The notes beneath the pieces are model-generated. The model made no database searches. It worked only from the letters and a program-made list of their open reading frames with translations, and was not told where the DNA came from. Of a DNA stretch of 64,000 bases, positions 8,453 to 16,704 are shown in pieces. The stretch is from the NCBI GenBank assembly GCA_963706875.1, contig CAVPNW010000021.1:434001-498000 (forward strand), written 5' to 3'. The first letter of the stretch is position 1. Every line of letters starts with the position of its first letter. A program made the translations under genes and the position numbers. The stretch is from Prado023 sp963706875. GTDB taxonomy: Bacteria; Actinomycetota; Actinomycetes; S36-B12; CAIYMF01.

Positions 8453-9166
8453 TCAGGCGTCGAGCTCGGGGAACTCCTCCTCAGCGGTTCCGGCGCCCTT
8501 CGAGCCGGGCCAACCTCCCACCGCGCCAGCGATCGCCAGCCCCTGGGCGACGGCCGGTCCGATGAGGACCGCGAAGAGGACAGTGCCGAGTCCGACCGTC
8601 CCTCCCAGGAGCCAGCCCACCGCGAGGACGACCAGCTCGATGCCAAGCCGCACCCGACCCACGGGCCAACCCGTGCGCAGGTGGAGCCCCGTCATCCAGC
8701 CGTCGCGCGGACCAGGGCCAAGGTTCGTGGTCAGGTAGAGCCCGCTGCCCAGGCCGATCATCGCGATCCCGGCCAGGACGAGTGCGAGTTGGGCGGGCCA
8801 GGCCTCCGGAGCCGGGATGAGTGCGACGCCGACCTGCAGCGCCACCGCGATCACGATCGCGTTGGCGATCGTGCCCAGGCCGGGCCGCTCGCGCAGGGGG
8901 ATCCACAGCAGGAGAACCAGTGCGCTGACGAGGAAGGTCGCCATCCCGATCGAAACGGGAAGGATCGTGGACAGGCCCTGGGCCAGCACGGTCCACGGGC
9001 TGACTCCCAGGCCGCCCTGGACGATGAGGGCCTCGCCCGTGCCGAAGGCGTACAACCCGAGGATCAGGACCACCAAGCTGGCCGGGGTCGGCGACCAGCG
9101 CGAGCGGGAGCGCCAGCGGGTGACCGGGACGCTGCGCGCCGGGCGCAGCCACCCCAGGATCTCCAC
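8453..9166 (-). CDS. YczE/YitT-like integral membrane protein
   Basis: 237 residues, five or six hydrophobic helices. The pattern GLYAFGTGEALIVQGGLGVSPWTVLAQGLS in the first third and GLYLTTNLGPGPRDGWMTGL in the middle matches the YczE/YyaS/YitT membrane family, whose members have no established transport substrate. The second half repeats the first half's logic (GLGVSPWTV versus NLGPGPRDGWMTG), consistent with an internal duplication. The GTG at 9166 is chosen because a perfect TATAGT box ends six bases upstream, typical of a leaderless actinobacterial mRNA; longer in-frame upstream sequence is Arg-rich and not membrane-like. Divergent from the acetyltransferase remnant. Confidence 0.75.
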   Translation of the reverse strand: MEILGWLRPARSVPVTRWRSRSRWSPTPASLVVLILGLYAFGTGEALIVQGGLGVSPWTVLAQGLSTILPVSIGMATFLVSALVLLLWIPLRERPGLGTIANAIVIAVALQVGVALIPAPEAWPAQLALVLAGIAMIGLGSGLYLTTNLGPGPRDGWMTGLHLRTGWPVGRVRLGIELVVLAVGWLLGGTVGLGTVLFAVLIGPAVAQGLAIAGAVGGWPGSKGAGTAEEEFPELDA

Positions 9167-9172
9167 CCGGCG

Positions 9173-9178
9173 ACTATA
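9173..9178 (-). promoter_or_regulatory. -10 box TATAGT for leaderless GTG start at 9166
   Basis: TATAGT on the minus strand followed by six bases and then the GTG start. There is no ribosome binding site, so the transcript probably begins at or beside the start codon. Confidence 0.55.
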
Positions 9179-9204
9179 GGTCCCGGGCCTGATAGGACTG
9201 ACCC

Positions 9205-9778
9205 ATGCGCGATGACCTGCCCACCGGGCTCGAGTTCCAGCTGATGATCTCGGGCAAGCCGTACCTGTCCAACGACCCGGAGCTCGTCGAGGCTCGCGCA
9301 CGGGCGCGGTCCCTGGAGTTCCGGTTCAACCACACGCCCCCCGAGGCCGCGGAGCAGCGCAGGGCGATCCTGACCGATCTGCTCGGCAGCACCGGGCAGT
9401 CGTTCGAGATCGAGCCGAACCTGCACGTCGACTACGGGTTCAACATCCACCTCGGCGAGCGCTTCTACGCGAACGCCAACTGCGTGCTGCTCGACGTCGC
9501 CGAGATCCGCATCGGTGACGACACGATGCTCGCGCCCGGCGTGCAGCTGCTCACGGCCACGCATCCGGTCGATGCCCAGGAGCGGATCTCGGGGCGCGAG
9601 CTGGGATTCCCGATCACGATCGGCAGCCGGGTCTGGCTCGGCGGCGGGGTCATCGTCGGCCCGGGCGTGACGATCGGCGACGACGTGGTGGTCGGGTCAG
9701 GGTGCGGTCGTGATCAAGGACCTGCCCGACAGGGTCGTCGCGGTCGGCAACCCGGCCCGGGTGGTCCGGGAGCTGTGA
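9205..9778 (+). pseudogene. Maltose/galactoside O-acetyltransferase (Maa/LacA-like), one-base frameshift near the 3' end
   Basis: Left-handed beta-helix acetyltransferase that would acetylate a sugar using acetyl-CoA. It is complete from the N-terminal GKPYLSNDPELVEARARAR cap to the hexapeptide repeats and the catalytic His segment (TATHPVDAQERI). In the GGG at 9700-9702 there is one G too many. The family sequence would continue VVGSGAVVIKDLPDRVVAVGNPARVVREL and end at the TGA at 9776-9778, all of which is present in the +1 frame. As read, the frame instead runs on into the downstream HAD gene and makes an artificial 412-residue fusion. Because the tail after the shift is fully conserved, this is either a very recent mutation or a base-calling error in a G run. 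The start ATG has AGGA seven bases upstream. Confidence 0.8.
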
Positions 9779-9810
9779 ACCAGATGCCTGAGGAGGTAGA
9801 GGTCCCAGAC

Positions 9811-10443
9811 ATGCCCTACCGAGCGGTGATCTTCGACCAGGACGGCACGCTGATCAACACCTTCATCCCGGCGATGCACGCGTACTCGGTGGCGGTCGGG
9901 CGGGAGATCACCCTCGCCGAGCTCGAGCCGGTGGCGCACCTCGGTGCGGCGCGGAACCTGGTCAGCGCCCTGCTGGGCCACGAGGCCACCGACGCCGACA
10001 ACGACGTCTTCCACGATGCACTGGCCGAGGAGGTCGCCCGGATCGAGCCCTACCCGGGGATCGTCGAGGTGCTGCGGGCGCTGCGCTCGGCCGGGGTTGC
10101 GACCGCGGTGGCGACCAACTCCGACGCGAGGTCCGCCGCGGTGGTCCTCGGCGCGCACGGGCTCGACGCCCTGTTCGACACGGTGGTCACCGTGGACCTC
10201 GTCAGCGGACCCAAGCCCAACCCCGAGATGATCCACCTGACCCTCGACCGGCTCGGGCTCCCAGCAGACCGGGTCGCGTTCGTCGGCGACAGTCCGGGGG
10301 ACATGATCGCCGCCCGCGGGGCCGGGGTGCTCGCCGTCGCAGCCGGCTGGGGGCACCAGACCCCCACCATCCCCGAAGGGCACATCGACGTGCTGGCCCG
10401 CACCCCCGACGACGTCGCGCGCCTGGTGCTGGGCGAGTCCTGA
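9811..10443 (+). CDS. HAD-superfamily phosphatase, phosphoglycolate phosphatase-like
   Basis: 210 residues with all four HAD motifs: FDQDGTL (nucleophile Asp, motif I), ATNSD (motif II), Lys in SGPKPNPE (motif III) and GDSPGDMIAA (motif IV). The helical cap between motifs I and II is the small C1 type, as in phosphoglycolate phosphatases and related sugar-phosphate phosphatases. The exact substrate is not determined. The start at 9811 (MPYRAVIFDQDG) is chosen because motif I then falls at residues 8-14 as usual and AGAGG lies eight bases upstream. An ATG at 9784 is also in frame and follows the acetyltransferase stop closely. The two genes are probably cotranscribed. Confidence 0.85.
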   Translation: MPYRAVIFDQDGTLINTFIPAMHAYSVAVGREITLAELEPVAHLGAARNLVSALLGHEATDADNDVFHDALAEEVARIEPYPGIVEVLRALRSAGVATAVATNSDARSAAVVLGAHGLDALFDTVVTVDLVSGPKPNPEMIHLTLDRLGLPADRVAFVGDSPGDMIAARGAGVLAVAAGWGHQTPTIPEGHIDVLARTPDDVARLVLGES

Positions 10444-10528
10444 CGCCCAGCCAGGGGCCGCCCCGCCTTGACCGGCACCCCCGACTCGCGGGGCCACGAC
10501 GGGCGCGCCCATGGCAGGCTGGCCGTCC

Positions 10529-11917
10529 ATGACCGCCCCGTGGAGCCCGGGTGACCCCGGCACGCTGGCCGACGGCCGCACCCGCGCGGCGTTCCGACGC
10601 GACTTCCTCTGGGGCACCGCGACAGCGTCCTACCAGATCGAGGGGTCGCCGGAAGCCGACGGCAAGGGCCCGTCGATCTGGGACACGTTCGCCCACACGC
10701 CCGGGCGGATCGCCGACGGGTCCACCGGCGACGTCGCCTGCGACCACTACGTGCGCTGGCCCGAGGACGTGGCCCTCATGGCCGACCTCGGCGTGAACGC
10801 CTACCGCTTCTCCGTCTCCTGGCCACGGGTGGTGCCCACCGGTGAGGGCGCGGTCGAGACGCGCGGGCTGGACTTCTACGACCGGCTCGTCGATGGGCTG
10901 CTCGGGAGCGGCATCGCCCCCGTCGTCACGCTCTACCACTGGGACCTGCCCCAGGCGTTGGAGGACCGTGGCGGCTGGATGGACCGTTCGACGGCGTATC
11001 GCTTCGCCGAGTTCGCCGGCCATGTTGCAGGGCGCCTGGCCGACCGGGTGCACACCTGGATCACCATCAACGAAGCAGTCGTGATCTCCACCCACGGCTA
11101 CGCCTTCGGCGCCCACGCCCCGGGGCGGGCTCTGCTGTTCGATTCGTTCCCGGCGACCCACCACGTGCTGCTCGCCCACGGCCTGGCCACGCAGGCGATC
11201 CGAGCCGAGGCGGCCGGCGCCACCGTCGGCATCAGCCACAACCTGTCTCCGATCGTGCCGGCGAGCGAATCCGTCGAGGACGCCGCCGCGGCAGCTGCCC
11301 TCGACGCCATCCAGAACCGCACGTACATGGACCCCTGCCTGCTCGGGAGCTACCCGGGCCTGGAGGAGGTCGGCGTACCCACCGACCGCTCCTGCGTCCA
11401 GGACGGGGACTTGGCGATCATCGCCCAGCCGTTGGACGTGCTCGGGGTCAACTACTACAACCCGACCCGCGTTCGCGCCGCTGCGCCTGGCAACCCGTTC
11501 CCGTTCGACCTGGTCGCGATGGACGAGTTCGAGCAGACCGACATGGGCTGGCCGGTGGTCCCCAGCGGGCTGCGCGACGTCCTCGTCGGGATCCATGAGC
11601 GGTACGGGGACGCGCTGCCTCCGGTGATGGTCACCGAGAGCGGGGCGGCTTTCCCCGACGAGCTGGTGCAGGAGCCCGAGCCCCACGTCGACGACCCGCG
11701 CCGGGTGGAGTACCTGCGCGGCCACGTGGCAGCGGTCGGCGAGGCCATCGACGCCGGCGCCGACGTCCGCGGCTACTTCGTGTGGTCGCTGATGGACAAC
11801 TTCGAGTGGGCTGAGGGATACCGCCCACGCTTCGGACTGCTGCACGTCGACTACCCGACACAGCGGCGCATCCCCAAGATGTCCTACGACTGGTACCGCG
11901 CGTTCCTGGGCGGTTGA
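10529..11917 (+). CDS. Glycoside hydrolase family 1 beta-glucosidase
   Basis: Cytoplasmic beta-glucosidase that hydrolyses cellobiose-type disaccharides and aryl-glucosides. The N-terminal signature FLWGTATASYQIEGSPEADGK is present, the acid/base region reads WITINEAVVISTHGY (Glu of the T-x-N-E motif), and the nucleophile region reads MVTESGAAF (Glu of the I/V-T-E-N/S-G motif). The aglycone-side loop FVWSLMDNFEWAEGY completes the family pattern. 462 residues from the ATG at 10529, full length. An ATG 18 bases earlier is equally in frame; I prefer the inner one because a CAGGCT box precedes it by eight bases. There is no signal peptide. Confidence 0.93.
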   Translation: MTAPWSPGDPGTLADGRTRAAFRRDFLWGTATASYQIEGSPEADGKGPSIWDTFAHTPGRIADGSTGDVACDHYVRWPEDVALMADLGVNAYRFSVSWPRVVPTGEGAVETRGLDFYDRLVDGLLGSGIAPVVTLYHWDLPQALEDRGGWMDRSTAYRFAEFAGHVAGRLADRVHTWITINEAVVISTHGYAFGAHAPGRALLFDSFPATHHVLLAHGLATQAIRAEAAGATVGISHNLSPIVPASESVEDAAAAAALDAIQNRTYMDPCLLGSYPGLEEVGVPTDRSCVQDGDLAIIAQPLDVLGVNYYNPTRVRAAAPGNPFPFDLVAMDEFEQTDMGWPVVPSGLRDVLVGIHERYGDALPPVMVTESGAAFPDELVQEPEPHVDDPRRVEYLRGHVAAVGEAIDAGADVRGYFVWSLMDNFEWAEGYRPRFGLLHVDYPTQRRIPKMSYDWYRAFLGG

Positions 11918-11984
11918 GCACCGGGCCGGTGCTGCCACTGCGCCGAAGCACAACGAAGCCGGACCACACGTCTGCGATCCGGCT
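11918..11984. terminator. Terminator region between convergent beta-glucosidase and tRNA-Arg genes
   Basis: Directly after the beta-glucosidase stop is a 15-base palindrome GCACCGGGCCGGTGC (11918-11932). A second hairpin follows with arms AGCCGGA (11957-11963) and TCCGGCT (11978-11984). On the minus strand the latter lies just downstream of the tRNA 3' end and is followed by a T-containing stretch, so the pair probably terminates transcription in both directions. Confidence 0.5.
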
Positions 11985-12007
11985 CGGTGTTGCTGTCTCA
12001 AACAACG

Positions 12008-12080
12008 CGCGCCTGAAGGGATTCGAACCCCTGGCCTTCTGATCCGTAGTCAGATGCTCTATCCGCTGAGCTACAGGCGC
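12008..12080 (-). tRNA. tRNA-Arg (anticodon ACG)
   Basis: 73 bases form a complete cloverleaf on the minus strand. The acceptor stem is GCGCCTG paired with CAGGCGC, the anticodon arm CTGACTACGGATCAG puts ACG in the loop, and the T arm contains GGTTCGAATCC. The discriminator base is G and no CCA is encoded. It reads CGN arginine codons after A34 deamination. Confidence 0.95.
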
Positions 12081-12218
12081 ACTGCCCCAACGGGGCGCCC
12101 CAAGGTTACCCGACCGGGGTGGGGATGCGGAAATCCCCGGACGGCCACCACCAGCCCTCGACCCGAGGAGACGCCACGGTGGCCCCGGGCTGACCCGGAG
12201 CCACCAGCGTGCGTTCGG

Positions 12219-12310
12219 CGGAGGCGGAGGGATTTGAACCCTCGATGGGGCTCTAAACCCCAAACCCGCTTAGCAGGCGGGCGCCATAGACCTGACTAGG
12301 CGACGCCTCC
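12219..12310 (-). tRNA. tRNA-Ser (anticodon GCT)
   Basis: 92 bases on the minus strand with acceptor stem GGAGGCG paired with CGCCTCC, anticodon loop CTGCTAA (GCT), a long class II variable arm, and a GGTTCAAATCC T arm. The discriminator is G and no CCA is encoded. It reads AGC and AGT serine codons. Confidence 0.95.
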
Positions 12311-12367
12311 CCGTCCGACGGACGCCCACAGGGTACCCGAACGCTCGTGGCGCGCGGTAATCGCCGG

Positions 12368-12625
12368 TCAGCCGGCCAGGCCCTCGACGAGGTCGACGTA
12401 CGCCGCCTTTGCGTCGTCGGCGGACATGCCCTTGATCTTGTCCCACGCGTCGTACTTCGCCTTGCCGACGGGATCCGTGAACCCCGGCCTCTTGCCCTCG
12501 ACATCGCCGACCGTGGCCTGCTTGTACAGCGCGTACATCTGCAGCAGGGTGTCGTTGTCGGGACGTGCCGGCAGGGTCTTCGATGCGTCGGCTGCAGCGG
12601 TGAAACGATCGTCGAGCTCGGACAT
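12368..12625 (-). CDS. Acyl-CoA-binding protein
   Basis: An 85-residue cytosolic protein of the ACBP family, which binds long-chain acyl-CoA esters in a four-helix bundle and buffers the acyl-CoA pool. Diagnostic blocks are visible: LLQMYALYKQATVGD, then RPGFTDPVGKAKYDAWDKIKGM, carrying the Tyr and Lys residues that contact the CoA phosphate and adenine. ACBPs are unusual in bacteria but occur in several actinobacteria. The start at 12625 (MSELDD) follows AGGAGG with a five-base gap; an upstream in-frame ATG adds an unlikely extension. It stands next to two tRNA genes on the same strand. Confidence 0.92.
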   Translation of the reverse strand: MSELDDRFTAAADASKTLPARPDNDTLLQMYALYKQATVGDVEGKRPGFTDPVGKAKYDAWDKIKGMSADDAKAAYVDLVEGLAG

Positions 12626-12760
12626 GCAATCCTCCTGCGAGTGGTGATGACCGGCCCATCGTGGCACGTCCGCCGGTCGGTTGCCCGGCCGGGTGGATCC
12701 CCGGACGGCGTGCGCGCGGGCCTCGCGGGTGCGAGGCTGCGGGGCTGCCCAGAAGCCGGA

Positions 12761-13657
12761 TCAGCGCTGCGGAGCAGGCTCATCCACGTCGGGCACCATA
12801 GTGGCGACGGGCGAACCCGTGCGGCGCACCCGCAGCGCCAACGCACCCGTGGCCAGGATGATGCCGAGCACCACGACCCCGGCCACCGCGCCCGGCACTC
12901 CGAGCACCTTGGAGATCACGGCCGTGTTGCTCACCAGCACCATGCCACCGACACACACGCCCAGGATCGCGGTGGGCGCTCGTCGGGCCAGTCGAGCCGC
13001 GAACGGGGCGACAAGCGCCCCACCGAGGACGAGGCCGAGCACGGCCAGCCAGGGCACACCCGCGTCGTCAGCACCGAACAGGAACCCCGCCGACGCCGCC
13101 ACCGCCACGAAGAACTCAGCGGCGTTGACCGTCCCGACCACGCGGTGCGGCTCGTGCCGGGTGAGGGTCAGCAGCGAGGGCGTTGCCACCGGCCCCCAAC
13201 CGCCGCCGCCGGTCGCGTCCACGAGTCCCCCGACCAAGCCGACCGGCCAGAGGTGCCGGGTGCGGGCGCGCACGACGGGGAACAGGTTCCGGCCGAAGCC
13301 GAAGCGCGCGATGATCACGAGCCCGAGGAGGAACAGGATGCAGGCCATCCACAGCCGCGCGGCGCTGGAGGCGACGCTCGTGAGGATCACGGCCCCGATG
13401 AAGGCGCCAACTGCCCCCGGCAGGGCCATGACCACGAGCACCCGCCAGTCCACGTTGCCCTCGCGCCAGTGGCTGATCCCCGAGACGAACGTCGTGCCCA
13501 TCTTCGCCGCGTGGGTGCCCGCGGACGCGGCCACAGCTGAGTAGCCCAGGAGGGTGAGCAGAGTCGCGGAGGTGACGCCGAAGCCCATCCCCAGGGTGCC
13601 GTCCACCATCTGGGCGGCGGCCCCGACCAGGGCGAAGACCAGAACCGTGAGGAGCAT
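12761..13657 (-). CDS. TauE/SafE-family membrane protein, putative sulfite or sulfur-anion transporter
   Basis: 298-residue membrane protein with eight or nine helices and the two-fold internal repeat of TauE/SafE permeases: QMVDGTLGMGFGVTSATLLT in the first half and GLVGGLVDATGGGGWGPVATP in the second. The family exports or imports sulfur-containing anions. It is downstream of cysNC and cysD on the same strand, which supports a role with sulfate or sulfite in assimilation. The ATG at 13657 is preferred because TATGGT ends seven bases upstream, a leaderless arrangement. An ATG 12 bases earlier overlaps that box. A CCCGATCGGG palindrome sits just upstream of the box. Confidence 0.82.
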   Translation of the reverse strand: MLLTVLVFALVGAAAQMVDGTLGMGFGVTSATLLTLLGYSAVAASAGTHAAKMGTTFVSGISHWREGNVDWRVLVVMALPGAVGAFIGAVILTSVASSAARLWMACILFLLGLVIIARFGFGRNLFPVVRARTRHLWPVGLVGGLVDATGGGGWGPVATPSLLTLTRHEPHRVVGTVNAAEFFVAVAASAGFLFGADDAGVPWLAVLGLVLGGALVAPFAARLARRAPTAILGVCVGGMVLVSNTAVISKVLGVPGAVAGVVVLGIILATGALALRVRRTGSPVATMVPDVDEPAPQR

Positions 13658-13664
13658 GGGCGCA

Positions 13665-13680
13665 ACCATACCCGATCGGG
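13665..13680 (-). promoter_or_regulatory. -10 box and adjoining palindrome upstream of the TauE/SafE gene
   Basis: TATGGT (complement of 13665-13670) lies seven bases before the ATG at 13657. It is abutted by the perfect 10-base palindrome CCCGATCGGG (13671-13680), a candidate regulator site. The regulator is unknown. Confidence 0.4.
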
Positions 13681-13733
13681 ATGATAGGGAATAGTCGAAA
13701 CGCCGGGACGATGAGGCTGGGTTGCCCCACGAG

Positions 13734-15581
13734 CTACTGGCGCGCGACCGGATCCGTCGCGGCAGCGACGACGGCCCCCACCGCCTCGGCGAGGTCGCCG
13801 TCGCCGGCGACCACCAGGTCGGGGGTCACCGGCTCCTCGTAGTCCTGGCCGACACCGGTGAGGTTGGGCAGCTCCCCGGAGGCGGCCTTCGCGTAGAGGC
13901 CCTTCGGGTCGCGTGCGGCGCACACCTCGACCGGAGTCCGGACGAACACCTCGACGAAGTCGCCTGGGTCGAACAGGTCGCGAGCCGCACGCCGGTCGCC
14001 GCGGAACGGAGACACGAGCGCGACGATCACCACGGTGCCGGACTCGACCATGAGGCGCGCCACCTCGGCCACCCGCCGGACGTTCTCGGCGCGGTCCTCG
14101 GCGGTGAACCCCAGGTCCTTGTTCAGGCCGTGGCGGACGTTGTCGCCGTCGAGGACGAACGTGCGCACGCCCTGGGCGTGCAGGTCGCGCTCGACGGCGT
14201 CGGCGATCGTGGACTTGCCCGAGCCGGACAGCCCGGTGAGCCACAGGACCCGACCGTGGTGCCCGCTGAGGCGCTCGCGGGCGGCGCGGTCGACGACGAA
14301 CTCGTGGCTGCGCACGTTCGCCGACCGCCGCAGCGCGTAGCGGACCATTCCCGCGGCCACCGTGTCGGCGGACAGCCGATCAACCAGGACGAACCCGCCG
14401 GTGTCCCGGCTGTGCAGGTACGGCTCGATCGGCACCGGTCGGTCCGTGGCCATCTCCACCCGGCCGACGTCATTGAGCCGCAGGACGCGGGCGGCCTCCT
14501 CGGAGCCCGTGGTGACGTCGAGGCGGTGACGCACGCTGGTCACGACCGCGGGGACGACCAGCGGTCCGCTGACCAGCAGGTACGACCGGCCGTGCGCCAG
14601 CGGCTCCTCGCCGAGCCAGACGACATCGGCGGAGAACCTGTCCGCGGGCACCACCGGTTCGCCGCCGGACTCGAGGAGGTCTCCGCGCGTCACGTCGAGA
14701 TCCGGGAGCAGCTCGACAGCCACCGCATCGCCGGCCGTTGCCCGCTCCCGGTCGACGCCGGCGACGAGCAGCCGCCCGACCCGGCCGGTGACGCCCGCAC
14801 CCGCGACCGACACCTCGTCGCCCACGGCGAGCTGACCGGTGACCAGCGTGCCGGCCACGCCGCGGAACCCATCCGCGCGGACGACGGTCTGGACCGGGAT
14901 CCGCGCCGGCCGGGCCGCCGTCGCGGGTGGCGCGTCGAGCTCGTGGGTCTCCCCGATCGCCGTGATGACCGTCGGACCCGCGTACCACTCGGTGCGTGCC
15001 GAGGCGGTGGTCACGTTGTCCCCCGCCAGGGCGCTGACCGGGATGACCGTCACGCGGGAGAAGTCCAGCCGCGCCGCCGCACCGGCCACGGCGTCGGCCA
15101 GCTGCGCGAACCTGGCGTGGTCGAAGCCGACGGAGTCGAGCTTGTTCACCGCGATGATCACGTGATGCACGCCCATCAGCGCGCAGATCGTCAGGTGCCG
15201 GTAGGTCTGGCGGGTGACCCCGCGGGCAGCGTCCACGAGCAGCAGCGCGACATCGGCGGTCGAGGCCGCGACGGCCATGTTGCGGGTGTACTGCTCGTGC
15301 CCGGGAGCGTCGGCGATGACGACCCGCCGGCCATCGGGCAGCGCCATGTGCCGGTAGGCCACATCGATCGTGATGCCCTGCTCCCGCTCAGCCTCCAACC
15401 CGTCGGTCAGAAGCGAGTAGTCGATCTCGCCGGCCGGGATCGTCGAGCCCGCGCGACGGACCGTGCGGGCCAGCTCGAGGGTGTCCTCGGGAACGGAGTC
15501 GGTGTCGGCCAGCAGCCGACCGATCAGGGTCGACTTGCCGTCGTCGACGCTGCCGCAGGCGACCAGGCGGATGAGCCCCAT
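13734..15581 (-). CDS. cysNC: Bifunctional sulfate adenylyltransferase subunit 1 / adenylylsulfate kinase
   Basis: Fusion of CysN and CysC. The N-terminal GTPase (about residues 1-420) drives sulfate adenylylation by CysD; GTP-binding motifs are GSVDDGKST, DAPGHEQYTRN (G3) and NKLD (G4). The C-terminal APS kinase (about 435-600) phosphorylates APS to PAPS; its P-loop is GLSGSGKST and the family block LDGDNVRHGLNKDLGF follows. The start overlaps the cysD stop as TGATG, so translation is coupled. Fused CysNC is common in actinobacteria and proteobacteria. The product PAPS could feed sulfite formation and also the sulfotransferase encoded near 6 kb. Confidence 0.96.
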   Translation of the reverse strand: MGLIRLVACGSVDDGKSTLIGRLLADTDSVPEDTLELARTVRRAGSTIPAGEIDYSLLTDGLEAEREQGITIDVAYRHMALPDGRRVVIADAPGHEQYTRNMAVAASTADVALLLVDAARGVTRQTYRHLTICALMGVHHVIIAVNKLDSVGFDHARFAQLADAVAGAAARLDFSRVTVIPVSALAGDNVTTASARTEWYAGPTVITAIGETHELDAPPATAARPARIPVQTVVRADGFRGVAGTLVTGQLAVGDEVSVAGAGVTGRVGRLLVAGVDRERATAGDAVAVELLPDLDVTRGDLLESGGEPVVPADRFSADVVWLGEEPLAHGRSYLLVSGPLVVPAVVTSVRHRLDVTTGSEEAARVLRLNDVGRVEMATDRPVPIEPYLHSRDTGGFVLVDRLSADTVAAGMVRYALRRSANVRSHEFVVDRAARERLSGHHGRVLWLTGLSGSGKSTIADAVERDLHAQGVRTFVLDGDNVRHGLNKDLGFTAEDRAENVRRVAEVARLMVESGTVVIVALVSPFRGDRRAARDLFDPGDFVEVFVRTPVEVCAARDPKGLYAKAASGELPNLTGVGQDYEEPVTPDLVVAGDGDLAEAVGAVVAAATDPVARQ

Positions 15582-16546
15582 CAGAAGTACCCCTCGACCT
15601 TCTTGGCCTCCATCGAGGCACCGCCCTCACCGTCGATCATCCGCCCAGCGCGCTCGGACTGCCGGGAGCCCTCCATCTCGGCGATCACGTCGTCCAGGGT
15701 GGCCGCCGGGGACTCGACCGCGGCACTGAGCGGGTAACAGCCCAGCGACCGGAACCGGACGAGTCGTTCGACCGGAACCTCGCCCGGTTCGAGCTCCATC
15801 CGGTCGTCGTCGACGACGATCAGCTGCCCGCCGCGGACCACGGTCGGGCGCATGGCGGCGAAGTACAGCGGGACGACGGGCAGGCCCTCTCGTCGGATGT
15901 AGTGCCACACGTCGATCTCGGTCCAGTTCGACAGAGGGAAGGTGCGCATCGTCTGGCCGGGCGCGAGCTGGGCGTTCACCGTGTGCCACAGCTCCGGTCG
16001 CTGCCGGCGGGGCTCCCACCGATGGCCCGGCATCCGCAGGCTGAAGATCCGCTCCTTGGCCCGGCTGCGCTCCTCGTCGCGGCGCGACCCGCCGATCGCC
16101 GCGTCGTACCCGCCCTCATCGAGGGCCGCCCGCAGCGCGACGGTCTTCATCAGGCGCGTGTACTCCTGGGCGCCGTGGCTGAACGGCGTGACGCCCTCGG
16201 CCACCGCGTCGGTGTTCGTGGCCACCCGCAGGTCCAGGCCGTACTGCTCGACCATCTGGCCGCGGAACGTGATCATGTCGCGGAACTTCCAGGTGGTGTC
16301 CACGTGCAGCACCGGGAACGGGATCGGGCCCGGCGCGAACGCCTTGGCCGCCAGGTGCAGCATCACCCCGGAGTCCTTGCCGATGCTGTAGAGCATCACC
16401 GGGTTGCGGAACGCCGCCGCCGTCTCACGCAGCGCCCAGATCGCCTCGGACTCCAGCGCGTCGAGCACGGCATCGGCAACAGCGGTGGGCCCAGGAGGCG
16501 CGGGACGGTTGTCCGCCCTTGGGCGGGACGACGAGGCAGAGGTCAC
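15581..16546 (-). CDS. cysD: Sulfate adenylyltransferase subunit 2
   Basis: 321-residue catalytic subunit that forms adenosine 5'-phosphosulfate from sulfate and ATP, working with CysN. It belongs to the PP-loop ATP pyrophosphatase family, seen as MLYSIGKDSGVMLHLA. Other conserved blocks are VLHVDTTWKFRDMI, GGSRRDEERSRAKERIFSLR and SNWTEIDVWHYI. The GTG at 16546 (VTSASSSRP) is chosen because a CAGAAT box precedes it by seven bases and no ribosome binding site is seen. The longer upstream frame is Arg-rich and overlaps the divergent ROK gene region. It forms a coupled operon with cysNC. Confidence 0.95.
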   Translation of the reverse strand: MTSASSSRPRADNRPAPPGPTAVADAVLDALESEAIWALRETAAAFRNPVMLYSIGKDSGVMLHLAAKAFAPGPIPFPVLHVDTTWKFRDMITFRGQMVEQYGLDLRVATNTDAVAEGVTPFSHGAQEYTRLMKTVALRAALDEGGYDAAIGGSRRDEERSRAKERIFSLRMPGHRWEPRRQRPELWHTVNAQLAPGQTMRTFPLSNWTEIDVWHYIRREGLPVVPLYFAAMRPTVVRGGQLIVVDDDRMELEPGEVPVERLVRFRSLGCYPLSAAVESPAATLDDVIAEMEGSRQSERAGRMIDGEGGASMEAKKVEGYF

Positions 16547-16704
16547 GAAGACGATTCTGGCCCATGACCACACCCCCCGACGCCTCCCCCGCACCCTCCC
16601 CCGGAACGCGTCGGGGCGATGCTGGGACGCGGGGCGCCGGTGCCCGAGTGGGTGAACCCTCCCCGTCCGGCGCGGACCATGCCTCATGCGGCACGCTGTG
16701 CCTC

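Noticed and set aside
13722..15737. A 671-residue open frame opposite cysNC
   Set aside because: Antisense to a well-supported GTPase/kinase gene; composition is His/Arg/Asp-rich and non-protein-like.
15581..16704. Riboswitch or T-box upstream of cysD
   Set aside because: The space between cysD and the ROK gene is too small and has no recognisable conserved structure.
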